Source of the DNA: Marispirochaeta sp964554875 | Lineage (GTDB): Bacteria; Spirochaetota; Spirochaetia; JC444; Marispirochaetaceae | DNA length: 64,000 bases | Reading direction: 5' to 3' | Assembly (NCBI GenBank): GCA_964554875.1 | Contig: CAZKQJ010000010.1 | Coordinates: 1-64,000, forward strand | Shown here: piece after piece, positions 42,003 to 49,338 of the stretch | Layout: the number at the start of each line of letters is the position of its first letter | Numbering within the stretch: the stretch's first letter is position 1 | Position numbers and translations under genes: made by a program | The notes under the pieces: generated by a model | Database searches by the model: none | The model's input: only the letters and a program-made list of their open reading frames with translations | Told to the model about the DNA's origin: nothing

Positions 42003-43763
42003 CTACACAAGCTCCATCTTCAAGGCCCAGTCACTTTCGTCGGGAAGTTCAGGAATCTCCAGAACTCCCCGCACATCGGGCTCTACAATCTCTTTTCGAT
42101 CCAGCCACTCTCCGGTCCGGGGGTTGTACCAGACCAGTTTGTAACGGCAGCCGTAGGCGCCGCCCCGGAACAGGTTACCCGTCCTGGGTGTTTCCTCCTC
42201 AAAATAGGCAAGAATAATATCCCGATCCGGGGTATAGGCACAGTAGGCCCAGCCGGTCCAGCCGAACTCGCCGCCGCTCTTGTTGGGAATAATACATTCG
42301 CTGTCGGGAATCAGCTCAGCGTGCCTTCCATTCAGGCTCATGATGAAATTCTTGAGATGTACGGCCTGGTGACTTGTGGCGATATCAAAGACATCCCACA
42401 TCCGGTAGACAGCCTCGGGACTTCGGCAACCGTCGTACATGGCCTGCAATTCGTGCACGTAGCCTGACTGTCCCCCACTGAGAACACTGCCGTACATACC
42501 GGATCTGGTATTCCGGTAGGCCTCCTCGCTGAACATCTCCAAATCCGTCTCCGGAGGGAATCCCGGGGTGTAGGGCTCACCATTCAAGGCCGGACGTTCG
42601 GGCTTGTTCCAGTACAGCTCCTTCAGGTACCAGAAACTGACGTGTTCCCGCCACTTGTTTCCGATCTGATGGAAATCGATCCACTCCACATTTCCATAGT
42701 TCACCAGGGTCGATGGTGCGGCATTGGTGCTTATCATGGTTCCGAAGGGCGGCCGGCCGTACCTGGCAAAATACATACGAATCGGCTGGTTGTACTCCCG
42801 GGGAGGAATAGAGTCCTCCGGGGTATCCATGTGTATGGGACTCAGGAAAACGTTATTCGCGTGATAGCGTGCATACATGTAGGCGGTATATTTTATGTAG
42901 GTTTCGGGCCAGCCGCAGTACTTCGACCATACCTCGCTGAAATCCCTGCGCCACAATTCGAGAAAGGGAATAATCCCGTTCTCATTGCAGTAGTCGATCC
43001 TCCTGTCCAGATACCGGAAGTATTCGGGATTTATCTTCGTCATGTCCGGAACGATGTCTTCATATCCGGGAACAGGTCCGGGGAACTCGAAGGGCCTGCC
43101 CCCCTCGTTATGCATATCCGTACTGCGGCACTTGCTTCCGTCGGGTTCCAGATTGTTGCCGTGTTCCATCCAGGAATGGCGGATTACCAGCCCGTCTTCC
43201 ATATAGGCCCAGGCCGGCAGCCGGTCTATTCCCCAGGCGGGAAAACAGGCAATCATGGTAATTCCGTTGTAGCCCTGGTCCCGGCGATAATGAATCATGT
43301 CCTTGAAACCGACCTCAGGGCCCAGGGGATAGGACTTATCTTCCTCCCGCCAGGGGTAATGATTCGTTGCCGCCGCGAGCCACATATCAGCCAGCCAGAA
43401 AAAGGGTGTACCATCGGGCATTTCAAAGGCATGTTTGTTGACTGTGGGCCGGGGAAAACCGCGGCGACAGACATTCTCCTGTTTTTCCTCTTCGGTCCAT
43501 TCCACCGCGGTGTAGGATCCGGTTTTACCTTTCAGTCCCGGGTCATCGACATTTGCAAAGCTCTCCCAGGTCCAGGTTCCCGGTTTCGTGGCGGTCAGGC
43601 GGATTTTAAAGGTGCTTCCTCCATCCCAGAACCCGTAAACACGCTTGTTGAACCCGGGCCCCCGGAGGTGAACACCCATATCCACCTCCATATAGGGATT
43701 CCTGTACTCCTTTTCAGCCTGAAAGACAATCTCGTGACGTTCCCAAACATGAATCTGCGGCAT
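42003..43763 (-). CDS. DUF5060/DUF4038 glycoside hydrolase (GH140-like), paralogue B
   Basis: About 586 residues, cytoplasmic, with the same two domains as paralogue A: DUF5060 at about 1-105 (GFWDGGSTFKIRL) and DUF4038 at about 110-490 (DGTPFFWLADMWLAAATN, YNGITMIACFPAW). Shared segments include PFLELWRRDFSEVW, LSPIHMDT, STNAAPSTL, NGEPYTPGFP and TRSGMYGSVLSGG. The ATG at 43763 has AGAGGAG upstream; a TTG at 43778 is inside that region. It has its own promoter carrying the same operator as ABC system 2, so the two hydrolases are probably induced together. Its substrate may be a related linkage of the same polymer. Confidence 0.82.
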   Translation of the reverse strand: MPQIHVWERHEIVFQAEKEYRNPYMEVDMGVHLRGPGFNKRVYGFWDGGSTFKIRLTATKPGTWTWESFANVDDPGLKGKTGSYTAVEWTEEEKQENVCRRGFPRPTVNKHAFEMPDGTPFFWLADMWLAAATNHYPWREEDKSYPLGPEVGFKDMIHYRRDQGYNGITMIACFPAWGIDRLPAWAYMEDGLVIRHSWMEHGNNLEPDGSKCRSTDMHNEGGRPFEFPGPVPGYEDIVPDMTKINPEYFRYLDRRIDYCNENGIIPFLELWRRDFSEVWSKYCGWPETYIKYTAYMYARYHANNVFLSPIHMDTPEDSIPPREYNQPIRMYFARYGRPPFGTMISTNAAPSTLVNYGNVEWIDFHQIGNKWREHVSFWYLKELYWNKPERPALNGEPYTPGFPPETDLEMFSEEAYRNTRSGMYGSVLSGGQSGYVHELQAMYDGCRSPEAVYRMWDVFDIATSHQAVHLKNFIMSLNGRHAELIPDSECIIPNKSGGEFGWTGWAYCAYTPDRDIILAYFEEETPRTGNLFRGGAYGCRYKLVWYNPRTGEWLDRKEIVEPDVRGVLEIPELPDESDWALKMELV

Positions 43764-43837
43764 GCTGCTCCTCTCCAATACCTGATTAATTTGCAGTTTC
43801 CTTTTGCTACTCCATAATCGGATATCAATAATATAAT

Positions 43838-43884
43838 TGATATACTTGGTATATCATCTTAGACCTGGCGATCTCAGGTGTCAA
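43838..43884 (-). promoter_or_regulatory. Promoter and GntR-type operator of DUF4038 paralogue B
   Basis: Minus strand: TTGACA (43879-43884), 17-base spacer, TAAGAT (43856-43861), then TGATATA-N5-TATATCA at 43838-43856, the same architecture as 41789-41835. The operator is in the same register against the -10 box in both (one base overlap). Confidence 0.8.
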
Positions 43885-43934
43885 GGATTTTCTATAGAGA
43901 AGAGGAGAAAATATGTGTCAAGACTTTGAGCAAA

Positions 43935-44582
43935 TCAGCTCAGAATGCCGCTGTGATAGATGTGTTCCCGCATAACCTCTTCCGCAATAAGAGGATCTCT
44001 GGTACGCAGGGCATCTATAAGGCAGTGGTGATTGTCCTTGGGAATCTGATTCTTATGCTCCGTCGCGCTGTACTGAGCCCGCTGCAGCAACCGGAACAGG
44101 TTTATTCGGTGAAGTGAATCGATAAGCGACTGATGCCCGGTTTTTCTGGCCATGATCATGTGCATCTCGAAGTGGAGCTCCCAGAATTCCTCCCCTTCGG
44201 TATCCCCTGCCTGCTCCATGGCGTCCAGCTTGTTCGCCAGTTTTTCCAGGTCGGCAATTTCATCTTCCGTAAGGGTGCGTGTAATAATGCGCATAACCTG
44301 ACATTCGATGGCCTCCCTGAGGGCATACCAGTCCCGTACCTTCTCCTTGGTGATCGGAACGACCCTGGAACCGCGATAGGGAATGGATTCCACAATACCG
44401 AGGGCCTCGAGACGCAACAGAGCTTCCATAACCGGAATTGTACTGACCCCTGTTTTCTCAGCGAGCTTGCGACGGATAAGCTTTTCTCCGGGTTTCAGCT
44501 GTCCGGTAAGAATCATGTCAAAAATCTTTTCGTAGGCCTTGTCAGATGAACTCCGAAAATCATCCTCTATTTCTATCAGCAT
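43935..44582 (-). CDS. GntR-family (FCD) transcriptional regulator 2
   Basis: 215 residues. The winged helix-turn-helix (about 15-75, IRRKLAEKTGVSTIPVMEALLRLEALG) is followed by an FCD domain (about 80-210) with conserved histidines in ELHFEMHMIM typical of its metal site. GGAG lies seven bases before the ATG. Its promoter region carries half-sites like the TGATATA operators in front of the DUF4038 gene and ABC system 2. It is therefore the likely repressor of those units and of itself (inference). The neighbouring upstream gene (GH43) ends with a strong terminator, so this gene is a separate unit. Confidence 0.9.
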   Translation of the reverse strand: MLIEIEDDFRSSSDKAYEKIFDMILTGQLKPGEKLIRRKLAEKTGVSTIPVMEALLRLEALGIVESIPYRGSRVVPITKEKVRDWYALREAIECQVMRIITRTLTEDEIADLEKLANKLDAMEQAGDTEGEEFWELHFEMHMIMARKTGHQSLIDSLHRINLFRLLQRAQYSATEHKNQIPKDNHHCLIDALRTRDPLIAEEVMREHIYHSGILS

Positions 44583-44625
44583 CGCATTGCTCCATCGGGG
44601 ATCTGGTTATTCAGCACCCATAGAA

Positions 44626-44659
44626 TCTATGATAAATAATATATCAGATATACCATAGA
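44626..44659 (-). promoter_or_regulatory. Operator-like repeats before the GntR 2 gene
   Basis: TATATC-A-GATATA (44640-44652) is a palindrome built from the half-site of the two operators above, in inverted order. An outer TCTATG...CATAGA pair (44626-44631 and 44654-44659) encloses it. Possible minus-strand promoter: TTGTAA, 18-base spacer, TATATT, overlapping the repeats; autoregulation is likely. Confidence 0.5.
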
Positions 44660-44696
44660 TTTTACAAGTTTTTTTTACCATGAAGAAAAAACAACG

Positions 44697-44738
44697 AAAA
44701 AAAGGGATTTCATGCCTCAGAATCGAGACATAATCCCC
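44697..44738 (-). terminator. Terminator of the ThuA-MocA-GH43 operon
   Basis: On the minus strand GGGATT...CTC pairs with GAG...AATCCC (about 13 bp with a two-base bulge) and runs into seven T residues. A clear intrinsic terminator 53 bases after the GH43 stop. Confidence 0.8.
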
Positions 44739-44790
44739 GCTTTTCCTTTACAGGTTTCTATGAGAAGTATAAAAACTGTTATGGAAGTAA

Positions 44791-46395
44791 TCAATCCTGT
44801 TTTACATCTCTGTACTCAAAATAGTCAAAATCGGCATGCAGACGTTCACCGGAAAGATCCTGACAGCACAGCCCGGAAAAGGCCCCGGTAAAGCTGTTTC
44901 GCTGCATGTATTCATCCGAAAGCACCTTTGAATCCAGGTCGGGACCGATCTGCTGCCAGTTTTCGCCTGCACCATGGGAGTAAAAGAAGCGAAGAGTTTC
45001 CCCGTCAATCTCCGCCCGCAGCCCGACGGACTCTTCGCCGGGGAGCTGAACAAAATCCTCCAATCCTTCCGTCTCCCGCAAGGGAAAGTAGTAATCGCCC
45101 CCCTTGCAGGATTGTATAGCCAGGATCCGTCCGGCGGATTCCGAATGAGTTATATAGAGGTAGTGATACCGCATTGTATCGTAATAGCAGATGAGTCCTG
45201 CCATCTGACGAAAGGTATATGGAGCAAACTCGATACGAGTCTCCATCCTGCATCTGAAAGAGAGTATGCGGGTTGCCAGGAGACTCTGCCTGAATAGTGA
45301 ACTCAAGGATTCCTGTCCCCGCAAACGGAGATATCCGGGGCGCTCGCTCAGACTCATGATGCCTTTTTCAAAGGGGATACGCAGGGTCTGGTATCTGCTG
45401 CCAAGGACCGGCGAATCAAAGTCATCACAGTCCGGCTCGGTTTTATCCGGTATCCATTCGGGAAGGCCCGCCTCCTCGGTTTCCATTACCGGGGCCCTGC
45501 CGCCTGTCGTCAAACGGAGCCAGCCGCTCTCGTCCCAGAAGACCTTCTGGATTGCCGTTTCTCTGCCGAGAATACAGTTCCGTGTTCCCGGGAGGGGCCG
45601 GCCGCAGAGGTGCACCATATACCAGTCTCCGTTCCGGGTTTGGACAATATCCGCATGACCCGCCCGCTGAAGTTCGAGTTCCGGAGTATCCCGGGAGCTC
45701 AGCATGGGGTTCATGGGATCCACCGTATAGGGTCCGCGGAGTGATTCGGACCGTGCCATGGTCACCGCATGGTTGTAACTGGCCCCCCCTTCAGCGGTCA
45801 ATAAATAATAGTACCCGTTGAGCCTGTACAGGTGCGGACCTTCGGTAAACCCGAGTTCGGTACCTGGAAAGATGATCTGAGGAGAGCCTTTGAGCTTCAT
45901 CTCCTTCAGGGAAAACTCCTGCAGGGATATTCCGGAAAAACGGTTGTTCCAGGGTCTGCAGTCGTTGGTCATGTTCAGGAGATACACCCTACCGTCATCG
46001 TCGAAAAAGAGGGACGGATCGAATCCGGTGGAATTCAGGTAGACCGGTTCGGACCAGGGACCGGTAATCGATGGAGCGGTTACCAGGTAATTATGGGTGT
46101 CCCGAAAGATGCCGCTGTGGTGTTTGACGTCGGTGTACACCAGGTAATATGTACCCTGATGATAGGATATATCCGGCGCCCATACACCTCCGGAGTCAGG
46201 GTTTCCCGCCATATCGATCTGGCTGCGCCTGCTCAAGGGCCGTGCACTCAGTTCCCAGTGTTTCAGGTCTCTGGAATGGTGAATCTCCACCCCGGGAAAC
46301 CACTCGAAGGTAGAGGTGGCAATATAGTAATCATCCCCGACACGAAGGATTGAAGGGTCCGGATGAAATCCCGGTAATATCGGATTCTTGATCAT
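44791..46395 (-). CDS. GH43 family beta-xylosidase/alpha-L-arabinofuranosidase-like hydrolase
   Basis: 534 residues, no signal peptide. The five-blade propeller begins with NPILPGFHPDPS, where Asp13 is the general base of GH43. FDPSLFFDDDGRVYL carries the pKa-modulating Asp, and Glu185 in FTEGPHLY is the general acid. A C-terminal beta-sandwich (about 325-530, XynB C-terminal/DUF1349 type) completes the GH43_11-like two-domain form found in beta-xylosidases. It releases xylose or arabinose from oligosaccharides in the cytoplasm. GGAG precedes the ATG. It is the last gene after ThuA and MocA genes and is closed by a terminator. Confidence 0.93.
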   Translation of the reverse strand: MIKNPILPGFHPDPSILRVGDDYYIATSTFEWFPGVEIHHSRDLKHWELSARPLSRRSQIDMAGNPDSGGVWAPDISYHQGTYYLVYTDVKHHSGIFRDTHNYLVTAPSITGPWSEPVYLNSTGFDPSLFFDDDGRVYLLNMTNDCRPWNNRFSGISLQEFSLKEMKLKGSPQIIFPGTELGFTEGPHLYRLNGYYYLLTAEGGASYNHAVTMARSESLRGPYTVDPMNPMLSSRDTPELELQRAGHADIVQTRNGDWYMVHLCGRPLPGTRNCILGRETAIQKVFWDESGWLRLTTGGRAPVMETEEAGLPEWIPDKTEPDCDDFDSPVLGSRYQTLRIPFEKGIMSLSERPGYLRLRGQESLSSLFRQSLLATRILSFRCRMETRIEFAPYTFRQMAGLICYYDTMRYHYLYITHSESAGRILAIQSCKGGDYYFPLRETEGLEDFVQLPGEESVGLRAEIDGETLRFFYSHGAGENWQQIGPDLDSKVLSDEYMQRNSFTGAFSGLCCQDLSGERLHADFDYFEYRDVKQD

Positions 46396-46425
46396 CGATT
46401 AACTCCTCTTTTCAGCTCCTAACCT

Positions 46426-47517
46426 TTAACGGCCCCCGCTCACCATGGCCTCAGGCCGGCAGCAGGTGCTGGTTACCGAATATGCGCTCCGCGAAGCTGC
46501 CGCGTCGTGGAAGCCGTGCATCAGTTCAAGTATGTGATTTGTAAGCTCTCCAGATGCCCGGTGATCACGGCCGGTCCCGATGGCTTCCGCCATCTCGGCG
46601 ACTCCAAGCCCCCGGCTGTTCTCCTGCCAGGGAAAACAGAGGGGCATTTCGCTCCACTCCTCCGCCCGGAAGCGTTTGAGCAGGACTGGTCCGCCGAAGG
46701 TATTGGGGTCCGGAACCCGGAGAGTTCCTTCAGTCCCGTAGATCTCGATCCAGGGCATGCTGTGGGACCAGACATCGAAGCTGGTCACGATGGTGCCGAT
46801 AACCCCGCTGGCAAAGTTCATGATTCCCACCACGTGGGTCGGTACCTCCACCTGTATTTTCGTGCCCTGCAGCGGTTCGCTGCTTATTGTCCGCTCATCG
46901 AAGGATTTCTTTACCGACCCGTTCAGGCTCTCCACAGGACCGAGAAGATTGACAAGAGCAGTCAGATAGTAGGGGCCCATATCGAACATGGGACCGGCTC
47001 CTGGTTTGTAGTAAAACTCCGGGGCTGGGTGCCAGTGTTCATGGCCATGGTTCATCATGAACGCGGCGGCCCCGATGGGGGTCCCGATCCAGCCATCGTC
47101 AATTAACTTGCGGCTGGTCTGGATGCCTGAACCAAGGAATGTATCCGGGGCACCCCCTACCCGCACTCCTTTCTGGCCGGCCTTTTTCAATAGCAGATTT
47201 GCATTATCCATGGTAATGCAGAGGGGCTTTTCCACATAGACATGCTTGCCCGCCTCTACAGCCCGCAGACAGACATCAAAATGGGAGTCCGGGGTTGTCA
47301 GGTTGAGCACCAGATCCACATCTGCACTGGCTAACAGTTCGTCAACGGAGAGGGTCTTCGGAATACCGTATTCTTCCACCGCCTGATCCGCCCGCCCCTG
47401 GATAAGATCGGCTACGGCAGTTACAGAAACCTTGTCCGAAAACAGTGTGGTCAGATTCTGAAGATATATGCCGCTGATCTTTCCAATACCGATGATACCG
47501 ACGCGAAGTTTTTCCAT
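46426..47517 (-). CDS. Gfo/Idh/MocA-family oxidoreductase
   Basis: About 363 residues. The N-terminal Rossmann domain has GIIGIGKISG, and the catalytic lysine lies in VYVEKPLCI. The C-terminal alpha/beta domain follows. Family members oxidise or reduce sugars, inositols or sugar derivatives with NAD(P). ATG at 47517 shares its first base with the TAA stop of the ThuA gene (TAATG), showing translational coupling; longer open frames upstream are spurious. Grouped with ThuA and GH43, so it acts on a sugar released by these hydrolases. Confidence 0.9.
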   Translation of the reverse strand: MEKLRVGIIGIGKISGIYLQNLTTLFSDKVSVTAVADLIQGRADQAVEEYGIPKTLSVDELLASADVDLVLNLTTPDSHFDVCLRAVEAGKHVYVEKPLCITMDNANLLLKKAGQKGVRVGGAPDTFLGSGIQTSRKLIDDGWIGTPIGAAAFMMNHGHEHWHPAPEFYYKPGAGPMFDMGPYYLTALVNLLGPVESLNGSVKKSFDERTISSEPLQGTKIQVEVPTHVVGIMNFASGVIGTIVTSFDVWSHSMPWIEIYGTEGTLRVPDPNTFGGPVLLKRFRAEEWSEMPLCFPWQENSRGLGVAEMAEAIGTGRDHRASGELTNHILELMHGFHDAAASRSAYSVTSTCCRPEAMVSGGR

Positions 47518-48239
47518 TAGAACATCTTCCTCTCTGATTTGAACTCTTCTGCAGACAGTCCCTTTTCTGCTGCCAGCTTCCTGCCCTCCGCTGCCCAGAG
47601 CAGTCCCCGCTTCATAAGTTCCCAGGCCTCGGGAATATCGAAGATGTCGTCGTGGTGTCCCAGGGAGTTGTAATAGACCCGCCCGTGTCCCCAGCGCTTG
47701 GTCCATACCACGGGGACATCAACCTGGCGGTTCGAACTGTGATACCAGTGCACAGCGGGAAACCTGGTGGTGGCCAGCACCTCCACTGCCGGATCGACAT
47801 GCAGGTAGTACTGCTCCGATTCAACCTGAAAGTCCGTAATCCCCGTGGTCAGGGGACTCGAGGCGTTCAGTATGTTCACAGTATAGGCCACGCCGTCTCC
47901 GCCGGGGTGGCTCACCCAGTTTCCGCCGGTCATAAATTGCCACGCTACATTGGTCCTGAAGGCGTCGCACATGCCGCCGTGACAGCCAGCTATTCCGACC
48001 CCGGCTCCGATGGCTTCGAGAAGATGGTCTGCATCTCCTTTCTGCAGCTCTCCCATCGTCCAGATGGGGACAAAGAGATCCAGGTCAAAAAGACGCTGCC
48101 TGTCTGCCAGAACGTCGAGGGAGGTCTCTACATCAACGGAAAAATTCTCTTCCTCCAGAAATTTCCTGAAACGTCTGGAAACAAGCTCTGGTTCATGACC
48201 GTCCCAGCCTCCCCAGAGTATCAATGCTTTTCGCTTCAT
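47517..48239 (-). CDS. ThuA-like (trehalose utilisation) domain protein
   Basis: 240 residues with a ThuA/glutamine-amidotransferase-like fold. It begins ALILWGGWDGHEP, has GIAGCHGG with an amidotransferase-like elbow, and a C-terminal WGHGRVYYNSLGHHDDIF segment characteristic of ThuA. ThuA proteins help sugar degradation, often next to Gfo/Idh/MocA oxidoreductases as here; the chemical role is not settled. First gene in the operon ThuA - MocA - GH43. Confidence 0.87.
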   Translation of the reverse strand: MKRKALILWGGWDGHEPELVSRRFRKFLEEENFSVDVETSLDVLADRQRLFDLDLFVPIWTMGELQKGDADHLLEAIGAGVGIAGCHGGMCDAFRTNVAWQFMTGGNWVSHPGGDGVAYTVNILNASSPLTTGITDFQVESEQYYLHVDPAVEVLATTRFPAVHWYHSSNRQVDVPVVWTKRWGHGRVYYNSLGHHDDIFDIPEAWELMKRGLLWAAEGRKLAAEKGLSAEEFKSERKMF

Positions 48240-48428
48240 AGTGGGTATCCTTTTCTCATACTTCAGGGATTATAGGACCATGCAATACAGCATGCTCGCC
48301 ATTTTTTGCCGGGAACACCTCAATAATTGCTCTAAATTCGCGTTGGGATCATATAGTCTTTTAAATTCTGCTACTGCCCGGCTTCAATAAGCGGCAGAGA
48401 GATGGTCGAATAACTTTTTCCTTTCAGC
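48240..48428. other. Intergenic region between AraC and ThuA genes
   Basis: 189 bases with no gene. On the minus strand a TATAAT box stands about 30 bases before the ThuA gene without a convincing -35 box, so an activator may be needed. A weak CTGCC...GGCAG stem just after the AraC stop may end that transcript. Confidence 0.35.
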
Positions 48429-49295
48429 TCACCGCTCCCCAGCCCGATACCGAGACGGGGAGGTCCCGGTAACAGTGCGGAACTGACGGTTGAATGTTTT
48501 AATGCTTCCGAAGCCGCTCTGGTATGCTACCTCCGTTATCGGCAGCCCGGTATCCGCAAGGAGTGCCTCGGCATGGCTTATACGGACCCGATTCAGATAC
48601 ACGTGAAAGGTCTGTCCGGTCTGACTTCTGAAAAACCGCGAAAAATAGAACTTGCTTAGATGGACTGCCGCGGCCGCCTCGTCCAGACTAATTTCATGAC
48701 CAAAGTTTCCGTGAATATAGCTGAAGATTTTATTCAGAACCTGGTTCCGCAGGTTCCGCCGGATCAGTTCGCTCTCCGAGACCTGTCTGGCGGGAACGCT
48801 GCGCAGAAGGATCAATGCCAGATCGTACAGGCGGGCCTTGATGGCAAGATGGTATCCTTCCTGCCTCTCACAATACTCCCGATTCATGGAGAAGATTGAT
48901 TCCTCGATGCGTCGATGAATCTCATCTCCCTCGCTGTTGTGTGAAAAGGAGAGCTTTCCCAGGATGAGCTGCTGGAAAACGCGGTTCCGCAGGTCTATAT
49001 GAGCCTGATCAAAAAGTTCGAGGCCGAACTGAATTATAAAAATGGAATTCCCGGACTCCCTACCGGTGCTGGAGTAACCATGCACCAATCCTGAGTTAAT
49101 CACGGCAATATCCCCTGCATGCACGATACAGTCCTGCCCTTCAAGGGAGATGTGCATTTCTCCGCTCAGAACATAGACAATCTCTACAAGCTCGTGCCAG
49201 TGAAGAGAAAACCCCCTGGTCATGGAGGTCTGCCACATGTCAAAGGGAAAACCGGGATCGAATTGCCTTTTCTGGTACCAGGGTTTTTCTATCAT
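48429..49295 (-). CDS. AraC-family regulator (cupin + HTH)
   Basis: 288 residues. An N-terminal cupin (about 20-110, HWHELVEIVYVLSGEMHI, a histidine-rich sugar pocket) is followed by a C-terminal AraC domain (about 190-285, ending GFGSIKTFNRQFRTVTGTSPSRYR). It lies 43 bases downstream of the large Cache-AraC gene and upstream of ThuA, so it may control the ThuA-MocA-GH43 operon. Confidence 0.9.
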   Translation of the reverse strand: MIEKPWYQKRQFDPGFPFDMWQTSMTRGFSLHWHELVEIVYVLSGEMHISLEGQDCIVHAGDIAVINSGLVHGYSSTGRESGNSIFIIQFGLELFDQAHIDLRNRVFQQLILGKLSFSHNSEGDEIHRRIEESIFSMNREYCERQEGYHLAIKARLYDLALILLRSVPARQVSESELIRRNLRNQVLNKIFSYIHGNFGHEISLDEAAAAVHLSKFYFSRFFRSQTGQTFHVYLNRVRISHAEALLADTGLPITEVAYQSGFGSIKTFNRQFRTVTGTSPSRYRAGER

Positions 49296-49338
49296 TGATT
49301 GAAACTATACGTTATCCCGATAAAACGGTCAAAAGACA

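Noticed and set aside
41932..42144. Small plus-strand open frame across the end of MITE-like copy 2.
   Set aside because: Runs antisense into the DUF4038 gene, with no ribosome binding site or motif.
47518..47706. 63-residue N-terminal extension of the Gfo/Idh/MocA protein.
   Set aside because: It overlaps the ThuA gene, whereas the ATG at 47517 starts the Rossmann fold at once and is coupled to the ThuA stop codon.
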